DNA of 64,000 nucleotides from Whitmania pigra (Eukaryota; Annelida; Clitellata; Hirudinida; Haemopidae). The position numbers and the translations under genes were made by a program. A model generated the notes under the pieces. It ran no database searches. It was not told the DNA's origin and saw only the letters and a list, made by a program, of their open reading frames with translations. Shown here piece after piece: positions 1-10,888 of the stretch; position 1 is the first letter of the stretch; the number at the start of each line of letters is the position of its first letter. The stretch covers positions 195,001-259,000 of the forward strand of contig JAJTWR010000386.1 in NCBI GenBank assembly GCA_021613335.1, written 5' to 3'.

Positions 1-295
1 ACATGTAAATGAGTTTAGTTGAACGTTTCAATTATTTTAAAATAAGATTCGAACATTAAACAACAACAACAACAACAACAAAATTAAACTGCGGCTTTAT
101 AAAATATCGGAATAATATTACGACTGAAATCCACTTTTAAACGCCTGGAAATGCAACAGATGAAGGAGCTCTTCCGATTCCATTCCCCCCCTCATCTGGT
201 TGATTGGCAGTTTGATGGACAGGAAAAGTGGAAGCCAGAGAGGGCAGGCGTGTTAGGTCATGCATGAACGACCATCATGTTTCCTTATTAGCGAC

Positions 296-415
296 TTGAA
301 TGAGTGAGTGAATGAATGAGTAGATGAATGAGTGAATGAATGAGTTGATGAATGATTGCATGAAGGAATGAATGCATGGGCGAATAGATGAATGAATAGA
401 CAAATAGAAAAATGA
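296..415. repeat. Degenerate GAAT/GAGT tetranucleotide array
   Basis: Imperfect tetramer units of the form gaat, gagt and gatg run almost without a break. This is an old, diverged microsatellite. Confidence 0.75.
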
Positions 416-544
416 GTTACTAAATAAATTAATTAAACTAAATTAAAATCTAAAAGTGAATGAATCAGTCATAGATTGTGTGGGATAATCCAGAAACCTG
501 GATTGAAAGATTTACCAGGTGAGACGAGAGGAGGAAATTTCTCC

Positions 545-745
545 TTTCCGTTCATCTGCCTACAACCATCCATTAATTCATCCATCCACCTGTAACCATC
601 AATCAATCAATTCATCATTCATCAATCAATCCATCTATCCATTTATCCATCCATTCATCTAGCCACGCATCCATGCATCTCATCTATCCATTTATCCATT
701 CGTTCATCTAGCCATGCATCCGTGCATCCATTCATCGCATCCATG
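545..745. repeat. Degenerate ATCC tetranucleotide array
   Basis: Repeated atcc/atca/ttcatc units with many substitutions. The same motif returns at 994-1165, and its reverse complement (GGAT) at 2245-2500 and 2577-2673. Confidence 0.75.
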
Positions 746-993
746 CTATCTCAGTGATAGACATCAAACTAGACTGGAGCAAGAGACATAAGGAAAAGTC
801 TTCATGTCGCTCTTTTGCGGTTGTAAAGGAGACAGCGTGGCTGATCTTTGGATCGTTCCTCAAAGAGATTATCAACTCCAGCGCCAACGAAACGACTAAT
901 GAACAGAAATTTCAAACATCTGACGGCAATAAAACCATGCTTCCTCCTCCTCCTCATCTTCCTCCAATCTCTTCAGATGCTTTTCCGTCCCTA

Positions 994-1165
994 CGCTTGT
1001 CCATCCATCCATTTATCCATCTTTCCATCCATCTATCCACGCATGTATTGATACATCCGGGTATTTATCCATCTAAACAGTTGTTAAGCATTCATTTATC
1101 CGTCCATCTATTTCTCCACCCTTTTATCCATCCGTTAAATATTCATTCATCCATTCATAGCATTA
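994..1165. repeat. ATCC tetranucleotide array
   Basis: Imperfect atcc units. In translation they give a Pro-Ser-Ile-His pattern, which explains the long open frame across 754-1410. The array runs directly into the TATTA pentamer tract. Confidence 0.75.
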
Positions 1166-1389
1166 TATTATATTATATTATATTATATTATAGTATATTA
1201 TATTATATTATATTATTATTATATTATATTATAGTATATTATATTATATTATATTATATTATATTATATTATATTATATTATATTATATTATATTATATT
1301 ATATTATATTATATTATATTATATTATATTATATATATTATATTATATTATATTATTATTATATTATATTATTATTATATTATATTATA
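1162..1389. repeat. TATTA pentanucleotide microsatellite
   Basis: About 225 bp of nearly pure attat/tatta units, with a few tattat or tatag interruptions. The motif has no stop codon in one frame, so it forms part of a spurious open frame. Confidence 0.9.
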
Positions 1390-1496
1390 ATAGGGTGGTC
1401 CAATACTTGAGATCCAGACACAGCGACCTCATAACGTCATTTACTAGTAGACGTTTCATCTCGGAAAATAAAAACTTAATAACTTCGGTTTGTTTT

Positions 1497-1534
1497 ATTG
1501 TGATTATTATAATTTATTGTTATTATTGTTATTA

Positions 1535-1581
<47 letters not shown>
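1497..1581. repeat. ATT trinucleotide microsatellite
   Basis: Runs of att/gtt followed by about 50 bp of pure att. It lies a little beyond the pentamer tract in the same AT-rich block. Confidence 0.9.
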
Positions 1582-2244
1582 TTGTTATATAATATAATTT
1601 TTCAAATAATAAAAACATATTTCCAGCAATAGATTCTCAAAGAAACTCGTCCATTGTCTGAAGCTGAAGAGATGATCTTTCATTCTCTCTTGATATTCCT
1701 CTTTCAAATTTCACGCAAACAAAATATTTTTCTATTTTATTCAACTTTAATTTTCTACCTCCCATAAAAGCTAAAGAAAGATTTATTTTTTACTAATTAG
1801 AAAAACGCGCTGCTAAAATAATAATTTCATAATTCTTCTTTTTTTTTTAAATTTTTAATTAAACCCAATAATAATAATAATAATAATACTAATAATAAAG
1901 AATGGAAATTAATGGCTGGAAATAATTGGACACTCGCACACTTATTTCTCCGATAATCCTCACAGTCACTCAGTCATCGTTCGGCACCTCCAAGCAACAA
2001 ATATTAACGTGTGCCTTTCGATCGACCTGGATTAAAGAGCTGGACAGGTGACGATGACGACGACGACGACGATGTTTATGGTGGTGATTATGATCTCATT
2101 CGACGGGGATTATCGCCCGAGTCATACCTGTTCCGAGCGCCGAGGTGCGAAAGGTGATGTTAAAAGAGGAAAAAATTATTAAATTTCTTTTAGAGGTTTT
2201 TTTTTCATTTACATGGAAATTAATTCTCCGCGGATTTAATTATT

Positions 2245-2500
2245 TAATGTTTTGAGATGAAGGATGGATGGATGGATGGATTGAAAAGTGGTTGGTGAAT
2301 GGATGGATGAATGGATAGACAGATGGATAGATGGACCGATGGATAAATGATTGGATGGATGGATGGATGAATGTGTAGACAGATGGATGGATGGATAGGT
2401 GGATTGATGAATGAATTGTTAGATAAACCGGTGAATAGATGGAGTGATCGATGGTGAATGAATGGACGGTTGAATGGATGGATGGGCAGAGGGATGGACG
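2245..2500. repeat. GGAT tetranucleotide array, first block
   Basis: Imperfect ggat/tgaa units. The reverse strand encodes a Ser-Ile-His-Pro pattern, a spurious frame. It is in opposite orientation to the ATCC arrays at 545-745 and 994-1165. Confidence 0.75.
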
Positions 2501-2576
2501 ATTGAATGGATGAGTGCAGAGTAATGTTTGCTCCACCTGAGAGATGTTTGTCCGATTCATTAATTCAACAGTAACA

Positions 2577-2673
2577 CGTGGATGAACGGACGGATGGATA
2601 AATAAGTGGAAGGAGGGATGGATAGGAGTACGAATGGATGAATGGATGGATGGATGGATAAATAAATAAATAG
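2577..2673. repeat. GGAT tetranucleotide array, second block
   Basis: A further run of ggat units separated from the first by about 75 bp of unique sequence. It ends in aaat repeats. Confidence 0.7.
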
Positions 2674-2865
2674 ACGTTCATTTGCTTTTGAAATTCACCC
2701 ACAAAAAAGTCAAAGTAAACATTAAAAAATAAGGTCCATTAAATTAAATATTTTCAACGTGAATTATTTTCATATTTAAATAAATCAAAAAATAAAATCA
2801 CAAATCGCTCAATAATTCAAACCAATAACCAACCCAAGAGCCGCCGAAACTGAAGCAAAGCGATA

Positions 2866-2991
2866 AACAATTACTAGTTAATAAAAAAATATTAATACAA
2901 TTACTAGTTAATAAAAAAAACCAACATTAACACAATTACTAGTTAACAAAAAAAACAATAACAACAACAACAACACAATTACTGATTACTA
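2866..2991. repeat. Imperfect 30-40 bp tandem repeat
   Basis: The core acaattactagtta occurs at about 2867, 2897 and 2932, with a diverged fourth copy near 2975. Each core is followed by an A-rich spacer, and copy spacing grows from 30 to about 43 bp. Confidence 0.7.
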
Positions 2992-3151
2992 GAAACTCTT
3001 ACTAGCGGCAAGTATTCGAACCACAACAGAGCCGCGCCAAAGCGAAAACCTTAATTACTCGGACGCTACCGACGCTCACAGAGCAAGAAACAATACCAAA
3101 GAAGCTTCAAAAAGTGACTTCAAAAAAATTGAAAATTCAAATTCTCCTAAC

Positions 3152-4253
3152 CTGACATTCGTCCGGCAAGTCTTAACGAGGCCATTCTCTGAAACTCAGG
3201 CTCCTGAAGCCACAGCCACATCCTTCTGAACGTTTCCCGGCCTGATTTCAACTTGCTCCACGGTTTCGGATTCCTCAGGAGGTCGCTCAGTGTACCTTGA
3301 CTGCGGCAGAGAACTTGCTGGGCAAAGACAGCCTGAGGAATGCTATAGCGCTTGAGTTCGCTTCCGATCTTCTGCGCAACTTCCCGCGTGTTGATTTCTT
3401 CGCCGTCGCCGTTCAATTGGAGTTGGGCCGGGTGCTGGTAGCTCGCCATGGTTCGCCCTGGATCACCGGGGCTCATGGGTCTCCTCAGGGACGGAGAAAT
3501 GGAAAGATGATGACCGCCCGTCATCGAGGAGAGGGTCTCTCCGTGGAGGGGTGTCCTGGAGAGTTGGAGTTGTTGACTCGGATGTTGGAGTTCGTAGTTT
3601 AAAGGGGGTGTCATGACGTGGTGGAAGCTTAACTTGGATGACGGAGAATTTATGGGCGGCTTCAAGGACGACGGGAAGAGAAACGAAGGATCAGAATTGT
3701 GGAGGTGATGATGATGGTGATGATGGGGATGCGGATGGTGCATGTGGCTGTTATACGGGGCGTACATGGAAGCCCCCTCGAGGCTCTGTCCTCCGTAGCC
3801 ACCCATGAAACCAGATCCCCCTGTGAAAGGCGTGCTGGCTCCCAAAGACGGCAGGTATGAATTCGTCAACTGACCATCGTTATCGGCCAATTCGTACTTG
3901 TAGTAGGGAGAGGTTAGGACGGGCGTGGGTGCGCCAGGTTGTTGCTGAACGAACTTCTGGAAATTGTTCTCGTTGTTTGAGTAGAACTTGTCCGAGACGG
4001 CCGAGATGGGTGGTAAAGACGATTGGAGGTTGGATAGGGTCTCGTAGCTGTTCAACTCGTCTGCCGCAGACCCGCCGTACATGGCCACCCTGGGACTCAT
4101 GGTGCTATTGTTGTTGTAGTGATGAATGTAGTGTTGTTGCTGCTGCTGTTGCTGTTGTTGCTGGGCGTCGTGAAGGTGATGAAGTTTGTTGTTGTTGTGT
4201 TGGTGTTGTTGTAGCATGTCGTTTCTAACCAGTTGTTGATGTTGATGATGCAT
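3152..4253 (-). CDS. onecut: Onecut/HNF6-type transcription factor, first coding exon
   Basis: Sequence-specific nuclear transcription factor; Onecut proteins pair one CUT domain with a divergent homeodomain and act in neural and endodermal differentiation. The exon begins with a His/Gln-rich start (ATG at 4253), a run of about ten Gln near residues 31-40, a poly-His tract near residue 177, and long Ser/Pro-rich disorder. The last 85 residues are a near-perfect CUT domain containing RYSIPQA, LCRSQGTLSDLL, NPKPWSKLKSGRETFRR and WLQEPEFQRM. The frame runs into a splice donor (GT at 3151-3150) just after the CUT domain, the usual place for the intron before the homeodomain exon. That second exon is not in the window, so the gene is partial. 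Identity rests on the CUT domain, which matches Onecut and not the three-CUT Cux family. Confidence 0.93.
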
Positions 4254-5168
4254 AAGTCGATTGAAATGTCCGGTTGAAAATCTGTTGATTGAAAGAGTTT
4301 CAAACCTTCCCGGTTGAATAGGTCAACGAGTGCGCAACGTCTAACTGATCCACCTCTGTCATGTTCGTGAAATCAAGTTTACAGTTTTTTTTTTTAATTC
4401 AAAGATGTTATTGGGAGTTTAAAAGTAAAATTGACGTAAAAAGTAAGTTTACGACACGCATGAATGAACAACAGCTTAAGTCGAATCGGTCTAATGGCGA
4501 GGACGGCGACGCAGCCCTGTAAATAGTTCATCATCTTCATCATCATCATCATAGTCGTCCTCTTCCTCCTCCTCATCTTCCTCATCAGTCTCATCGTCGT
4601 TGTCGTCGTCGTCGTTGAAGTCATCGATGCGACAGTTGCTTACTAATAGATATTCCTTGAGTCTCTAATGGCGACCTAACATTGGACCTATTCCGAGTTT
4701 AAAAGTTTTTAAATTTGCAATTTAAGTTTGCAAATTTATTAATTGCATTAATTGATCGATTAATTTACGTTAATTATTTTATTAATTACGCATACTACTT
4801 CAATGATTAGGCTTATTATTTTATTGTACTAACAGATATTTTGTAATAACTATATTAAATAAAAATTAACATATCGTTAGAGCGTTAACTAAATATTTAA
4901 TAATGCAGAGATTAATTTTCATTTATTGCCTTTCTTTTATGTTATTTAGAAAAGAAAATAATGTTTGCCATTATTGTTATAGTAATATATAATATTCATA
5001 AATAATATAAATGAATATTAAAATTAAATAACATAATTTAACAAATTGGTTGAATTCATAATAATTGCAATTAAATAATTATTCAATCAGTTTAAACCAA
5101 TTATTCTAAATTGTCTCATGTGATTTGTTGAAAAACTGAGCAACATTGTGCCGTTAATAACTTGAAAC

Positions 5169-5222
<54 letters not shown>

Positions 5223-5515
5223 GATGACGACGACGACGACGATGATGATGTCTTTTAGCTACCTTTATTGATTGCTTAAACGGTCACATGTCAGATTACG
5301 ATCCCAGCACAAGAAGTAAAGGAATGATCGATAGTCTGAGGGATGAAAGAATAATCGATGGATGAGGACAAAATGGATGAATGACTGAGCAATCGGATGG
5401 ATGGATGGATTGATTGATGAATTGACGGATGGATGGATGGATGTACGAGAAATTAAAGAGAATTAGTTGACCTATTTTGAATCATTTTCACCATCAAATT
5501 AACTATTATCATCTA
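4254..5515. other. Onecut upstream flank, no gene seen
   Basis: The part next to the Onecut start is probably its 5' UTR and promoter. At 4524-4622 there is an imperfect CAT/CCT/GTC trinucleotide tract. From about 4700 to 5160 the sequence is plain AT-rich DNA with no exon I can support. Confidence 0.5.
5163..5252. repeat. ATT then GAC/GAT trinucleotide microsatellite
   Basis: About 60 bp of pure att joins directly to about 30 bp of gac/gat units. A GGAT array follows at 5395-5445. Confidence 0.9.
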
Positions 5516-6900
5516 GGGCTCCAGATCGATTAATTTTTTAAATCGCGATTAGTCGCACGATTAATTAATTTAATCGCAGTTAATGCATTTTTAATCGCAC
5601 CATCCCTTTATCCAATTATTTTCCAAAAACGGTTCATATTTTTATTTACACATGTAATTTAAAGCTTATTCATCCTGTTGTTGAGGCAAACGAATCTGTT
5701 TATGTTGTCTGGACTAAGGGATTTCCTTTTTGCTATTTACAAACATGGCCAGATAAAGAAATTAAACGTTCACATGGCATTGTAGTTGCTGGTACTTCAT
5801 GCTCCGTACTTCAATGCCAGCTTGGCAACCAGACCATGTTGATGGCGCGCAGTTTTGCCACCACTCCAGCAGTTAGCCAGCTTTGTCGATCTCCAGTTCA
5901 GCTCTATAATCTCACTGTGGGGGATCAAACTAAAGGTCCTCAGAGTCAATGGAATATTCTTAGTAAATCTTCTTCTTCTTTTCCTTGGGTTCAGTAACAA
6001 TATATGTTAAATGAAATAAAATTATAAAATTATTATCTGAATTTCTGATGATATTCACAATTAAATGTCTTATCAGTTTCATTTTCTTTACCCTCCATGG
6101 TATTCATCAGGTCCTTCAGCTATATCCATACTTCTTCTCTTTTTTCCTTCGGTTTTTCATTTCAGGTTCTTGAATCTTGGATCAAGGGCTGTTGCAATAC
6201 TTAGCCAACTTAAATTGAAATTTGTTCTGACGTTGTCATAGATCCTCACCAAAAAGCCTTCTTGAACCGAACCACATAATTTGGTTCATCATGGTACGTG
6301 AAAAATGGCACATCATTGGCATAACAACTGAGCAGGAAATATACTTTTCTCCACCCAAGAGTTCCGTTGCGTAACGGCAGGACTCTAAAATATTTTCAAA
6401 TATTCTGAGTTTTTCTTATTAACCGCTGGATCATTTGTACAGTGGAATTCCATGGGGACACCTTGTATTAGAAACATTGCTTTCTTGTCGAGTTTAGCTT
6501 GTTTGAAGCTCCATGTTGTTTGCAAGGCTATGCCTAAAATGGCCGACAATTTTTCGTGCTTTTGAGCAGCTTCTACACCAGATTCATCAAGCACCTTCCT
6601 GACTGATAACTGAAGACAGTGAGCTTCTCATGGCACGTGCTCAAACGGCAACGTCGTTAGTGCAGCAGTCACATTTCGTGCATTATCTATGGCGAGTGTT
6701 GTAACTTTGTCTTAAATACCCCAAGTGTCAGCAATAGCAGTAAAGTGCTGTGCACATGATGTATTATAGAATAATGACGTTCTTCTACGTGGTGAACAGC
6801 TAAAGCAAACGAGTGAAGTGTCCAGGAATTATCAATGATGTGACTAGTGACACCATGGTAACTGTCATTTGCTAATGATTACCAATAACTGACTGCTGTT
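5516..6900 (-). mobile_element. Decayed hAT (BED/ZBED-type) DNA transposon
   Basis: Fragments of a hAT transposase can be read on the minus strand across several frames. Near 6850-6650 is a core with SHIIDNSWTLHSFAL, then a short stretch with AIDNARNVTAAL, matching the catalytic-core pattern (TaHfId..w.l, then tDNA.Nm..A) of ZBED1-like transposases. Near 5880-5800 a frame with EWWQ resembles the C-terminal dimerisation region (PLEWW). At 5516-5600 the sequence changes to an AT-rich palindromic stretch built on taatcgcgatta-like words, which could be the terminal region. Stops and frameshifts are frequent, so it is inactive. The right boundary merges with CGT/CAT repeats near 6900-6950. The superfamily is fairly secure; the exact limits are not. 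Confidence 0.65.
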
Positions 6901-7904
6901 AAGACTACATGAACATAATATCATCATCATAACCACTGTCGTCGTCGTCGTCGTCGTGACGACCTTAATCGTCGCAATCTAGGGAGGGGAAATTTCGAGC
7001 ACGCAAGGTTTTTAAGGAGTTGTATCCTGCTGGTTGGAGCCAATTGTCAGAATACAATGGAGATGATACGTCAGTCAACGTGTCATCGTCGTCACCGTCA
7101 TCATCGTCGTCGTCGTTATCATCATCATCATCACCGTCTTACAGCGTCACAACCACCCATTGTCAGTAGCATTCGTCATCTTAATCGTCGCCAGCGTCCT
7201 CAGCCATCATTTCACAGTGAATTTTGATGTCATCATGATCATTATCATTATCATTATTATCACTAACATCATTATCATCATCATTATTCATGTGAAATTA
7301 AATTACGGATGTTAATTCAATTCTCTTGCGACTACGAAATGTATTTGTGTGTGTCTCGATTGTTCCATTCACTGGGGGGGGGATCGCCTGTTCGTGCTTA
7401 GTCCTCGTCATCGTAATCATAACCATTAGCTTCGTCAAGAGTCATCATCGTCGACCTCACCATCATCGTTGTCATCATCATCACCACCGCAGGCATCATC
7501 ATCATTATCATCATCATCATCATCATCACCGCCGTCATCATTATCATTACCAACGTCGTCTTCACCACGATCTTCCTTCGGTGATCCATTAACAGGGTCA
7601 GGGCGTGCATTGTAATTGCCCCACGATGACGTCATCCACGCATGACGGTTCGGAGGACAGGTGCGACACGATAAAGCATCACGTGGATGAGAGTTTCTGT
7701 TGTTGTCGTTGTCGACGTTGTTGTTAAAGTTGACGCTGTTTTTGACGTTGTTGTTGTTTTAACACCCCTAATGATGATGATGATGATGACGATGATAATG
7801 ATCCTGATAACAGATCACCCTTACGTTGATATTCACGACTGCCAAAATGCAAATCATAAAAAGAATTTTAACCATAAGTAAATAACTAACAGTATACAGC
7901 AAGG
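6900..7904. other. CAT/GTC trinucleotide-rich intergenic stretch
   Basis: Tracts of atc, gtc and their complements occur at about 6935-6960, 7078-7140, 7225-7290, 7434-7560 and 7690-7800. All open frames here are His-, Asp-, Met- or Val-rich translations of those units. I see no gene. Confidence 0.6.
7434..7560. repeat. CAT trinucleotide array
   Basis: Imperfect catcat units with cgtc and cacc interruptions. It reads as poly-His forward and poly-Asp or poly-Met backward. Confidence 0.8.
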
Positions 7905-8073
7905 GTTGTCCAACCAGCGGCCCGCCATAAGTTTCTATTTTGCCCTCGAAGCTTCTCTGACTTTGTAAAATATTTTATATTCAAATAAAAACAAAATAAT
8001 TTTAAACTATTTATTTTAATATTTCTAGTTTTTGATTTGGTCTTTCTTGCTTGTATACATCCATGCAGGGGCG

Positions 8074-8310
8074 CAACCAGCGAAAAATGCTGGGGGGGGC
8101 TCAAGTTTAGAAAAGCCCGACGCAGTCGAAAAATTTTTGAAACTGTTCAAATCAATACTACTAATTTTAATTAATAAAGAATTAAAGATAGAACAGATTA
8201 TTATTATAAGTTTTTATTTATAAGTCTGCAGTCTTTTTTGTATCTTTAATAATTTATTAATGAGCTAGACTATCTTCTGTTTCAAAGTTTCAAGCCAGTT
8301 AAAGCAACTG
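8074..8310. repeat. Direct repeat inside nested hAT, copy 1
   Basis: Starts accagcgaaaaatgctggggg and includes ctcaagtttagaaaa and cccgacgcagtcgaaaaatt. It closely matches 8932-9170 with small indels. Confidence 0.8.
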
Positions 8311-8468
8311 AAAAAAAAAAGTTTATGATATGTTTAAAATTGTAATATGATATGATTGATATCCTAAACATTTCACCTAATCTAAATTATGTATAAAATT
8401 AAGATCCTAAACAGTTTAAAACAATTTTGAAATGTTGTAGTCTAAATTACATTTTGATGTGTTTGCAG

Positions 8469-8891
8469 TTACAAAATAATTTTTCGATCAGTCTGTGAAA
8501 ATCTGTTCACCATTTTATTTACTGGAAGAAGTGCAGTAGTTGTTTTGTTCACAGGTATTCTCAATAAACTTTGCAAACGACAGGCAGACATAGTCGTCCC
8601 GAGATGACTTTTAATAAGGCGAAGTTTAGAAAATGCCCTTTCTGCATCTGATGACGTAAATGTCTGAATAAGAGCAACATCGAGCATATGCAACTCGGGC
8701 TGAATGCTTGTGGCACAGAAAAGATCTTGCAGTTCGATACATGCATTGGGATCAGACTGATCAGCACGTAAACTTGTCGATGTGAATTGGAGCTGTCTTT
8801 GCACAGTTTCAGCGTCTTTTCCATGAATGTTGCAGAATTCCGAAAGTTCGGGAGTCATTGTGCCATTCTGCAAAGCATCAAGAGCAGCCAA
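8469..8891 (-). pseudogene. hAT transposase C-terminal (dimerisation) fragment
   Basis: An open frame of 140 codons ends in the hAT dimerisation region. The motif SSDAERAFSKLRLIKSHL followed by TTMSACRLQSLL is the typical hATC signature of ZMYM1/TTF-type transposases. The catalytic core and the N-terminal zinc finger are absent, so this is a remnant inside the element at 8066-9297 and not a host gene. Confidence 0.8.
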
Positions 8892-8931
8892 GGCAGGGTT
8901 GTCAAAACGACATTATCTGATCATCAGATAA

Positions 8932-9170
8932 CCAGCGAAAAATCCTGGGGGGGGGCTCAAGTTTAGAAAAGGGACGAAAGCCCGACGCAGTCGAAAAATT
9001 TTTGAAACTGTTTAAATCAAAACTACCAATTATAATTAATAAAGAATTAAAAATACAACAGATTATTATTATTATGAGTTTGACTATCTTCTGTCTACAG
9101 TCTTATTTTGTATCTTTAATAATTTATTAATGAGTTTGACTATCTTCTGTCTCAAAGTTTCAAACAGGTT
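8932..9170. repeat. Direct repeat inside nested hAT, copy 2
   Basis: Second copy of the segment at 8074-8310. It carries a short extra gggacgaa insertion and an internal duplication of the gagtttgactatcttctgtc words (about 9076 and 9133). Confidence 0.8.
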
Positions 9171-9541
9171 AAATCCCCTTACCCCCCCCCCCCCCACCAA
9201 AAAAAAAAACTCATCAGATTTGGAAAAATTGCAGGGTCTCTCCTATTAGGCCTGGGGGGGGCTTGGCCCCCCCCTGCCCCCCCTAGTTGCGCCACTGCAT
9301 CCATGTACACATCCTCGTGCTACTAAATTAAGCGCTCTACAAACTTTACATGTAAACAATGTAATGGCGGAACAAGGAATTTAAATCCTTTCTGAAGGAA
9401 GTGGGCTTATATGTGGTTTACTTCTGCCAAGTTTGCTGACTTAGCAAGTCATCGACATTATTATATTCTGGAGTTTATGTGATGAAAAAAGACATTCATG
9501 ACAAACAAATGGAAGGATGAATGTTTTCTGGATGATGACCA

Positions 9542-10050
9542 ATGTTTGAACGACTTGGCGTTTCTAGTCGACATAACAAAATTCAAGGCCGAGTTAAAGT
9601 CAGACTTCAAGGAAAGGACCAGCTGGTTCACAAGTTGTATGAACATGTTGTGACTTTCATTCAGAAGTTGAAGCTAATTTCAATCACAGCTGGTTCTGAA
9701 GAAGGTTGTACATTGCCCAGTCCTTTCGTCGAGGTCTACTGAATTAGTGCAACATGAGAAGTATTCTGAATTTGTTACCAATCTTGCTGATGATTTCGAC
9801 GGACGCTGCTGACAAATACCAGCTGGAACTCATTGACATTCAGAATGACACTGACTTGAAAACCGCTTTCGCCGAGCATGATCTGCTAAACTTTTACAGC
9901 CACTATGTGTCAACAGACAAGTATGCCAATCTCTCAACAGGATATCAGGAAGTTCACTGCTCTGTTCGGAAGCACCTACTGTTTTCTAGAATTAAAAACA
10001 CGAAATCGAATTTAATAGACATAAACAACTCCTTCGGACTTTCCACCTAG
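9542..10050 (+). pseudogene. GTF2IRD2-like hAT transposase fragment
   Basis: Three frame-shifted blocks read in order. LNDLAFLVDIT is followed, after a +1 shift, by RLQGKDQLVHKLYEHV. Then comes a block with YQLELIDIQNDTDLKTAFAE, ending in LLFSRIKNTKSNL. This is the known order in GTF2IRD2/ZMYM-like hAT transposases (LNDLAFL.D.T, QGK..L...LYEHV, LIDLQ...LK..F, EQLFS.MK.NK..L). At least two frameshifts and a stop after about 9739 show it is dead. Confidence 0.8.
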
Positions 10051-10075
10051 GGCGGCCCACACTCCCTGTCACGAC

Positions 10076-10888
10076 CAACCACCACCCCCCCCAAAAAAAA
10101 GCAACCACACTCAACCAAAAGAAAAGCAGAAGCCGCTCAAATGATTCACATTTTTTCTAGAGCCTTTTTTAAAATAGTTCTCAAAATCCAGATAATTAAA
10201 AATTATAGACACATTTTCATATTTATCGAAATAATAAATAAATTTCAAAAAAGAAACACGTCCATTCCATTCTTGTCGACCATCGATGGTGTGAGTTCAT
10301 TCCAATAACTCCTTCCTTCCTCCCTCCAATCGGACACCGAGATTCGATTGTTGCCGCGCAAAAACGAAGCCTTGACGTCGGAGGATTATTTAATAAATAA
10401 TAAATAAATCTTAACAAAAAGTCCTTTAAATGAATTCGTCTATCAAAATGAGATCGGAATTTACGGCCGCATCTTTTTCTGGTCGTTTATGTACAAATCG
10501 GCCCTAACTTGTCAATGGCAGTGCTGACGAGGTGAGGGCATGGTATATAACTGGTAGAAGCATTATTTAGTAAGACCAAGATGACAGCCATCAAAAGAAT
10601 GATTACTAGGATGGCAATTAGATAGTTAACGAGATACTGATTATGACGATGATGACGATGATTACGATGACGACAATAATGATAATGATAATGTCGCTAT
10701 TCGGAAAACACACGCAGATGCCAATAACAGCAGGCCAAGAAAGTTCAGCGATGACGACCGACCGACCGCTTAAATCGGACCGAAAAGCGTCTTGGATTTG
10801 AATGAAACTCGAATTCGTAGAACGTCCTAAGTTCGGAAAAAAAAAAACATCTGCAGATCGCATGGAGGAACCGGGTGCACTCGGGAGT
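10076..10888. other. Intergenic stretch, no gene seen
   Basis: Contains a C/A-rich tract at about 10071-10110, AT-rich sequence and a GATGAC trinucleotide array at 10642-10693. The upper end (10700-10888) is probably the 3' UTR of the J-protein gene. Confidence 0.45.

Larger units (their letters stand above)
1..3149. other. Repeat-rich stretch, lower part of the Onecut intron
   Basis: No coding exon is visible here on either strand. The Onecut donor at 3150-3151 reads into this stretch on the minus strand, so it is most likely intron; the homeodomain exon is not seen and should lie below position 1. The content is AT-rich DNA with several simple-repeat arrays listed separately. Long open frames here (for example 754-1410) are translations of those repeats, not genes. 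Confidence 0.6.
8066..9297 (-). mobile_element. Nested hAT element with perfect 8-bp target duplication
   Basis: The sequence catccatg stands directly before 8066 (8058-8065) and directly after 9297 (9298-9305). The ends are inverted: cag gggcgcaacc on the left, and cagtggcgcaact reading inward from the right. Both are followed by long G runs. An 8-bp duplication plus CAG-starting inverted ends is the hAT signature. Inside are a transposase C-terminal fragment on the minus strand and two direct copies of a roughly 240-bp segment (8074-8310 and 8932-9170). The element is too short to encode a full transposase, so it is non-autonomous or internally deleted. Confidence 0.85.
7905..10075 (+). mobile_element. 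hAT relic (GTF2IRD2-like transposase), host of a nested insertion
   Basis: The left side starts with a hAT-like end (caagggttgtccaaccagcg at 7905) rich in GGCCCGCC; a possible right end in opposite orientation is the ggcggcccacactccctg stretch near 10051-10070. Between 9540 and 10050 the plus strand encodes the C-terminal third of a GTF2I-repeat/SCAN-type hAT transposase. The upstream part of the transposase is missing, replaced by an internal deletion and by the insert at 8066-9297. I could not find an unambiguous 8-bp target duplication for this outer copy. Confidence 0.6.

Noticed and set aside
754..1410. 218-codon plus-strand open frame
   Set aside because: Most of its C-terminal half translates the ATCC and TATTA arrays; the start is not preceded by any gene-like sequence.
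3297..4228. Plus-strand open frames opposite Onecut
   Set aside because: Shadows of the real minus-strand exon.
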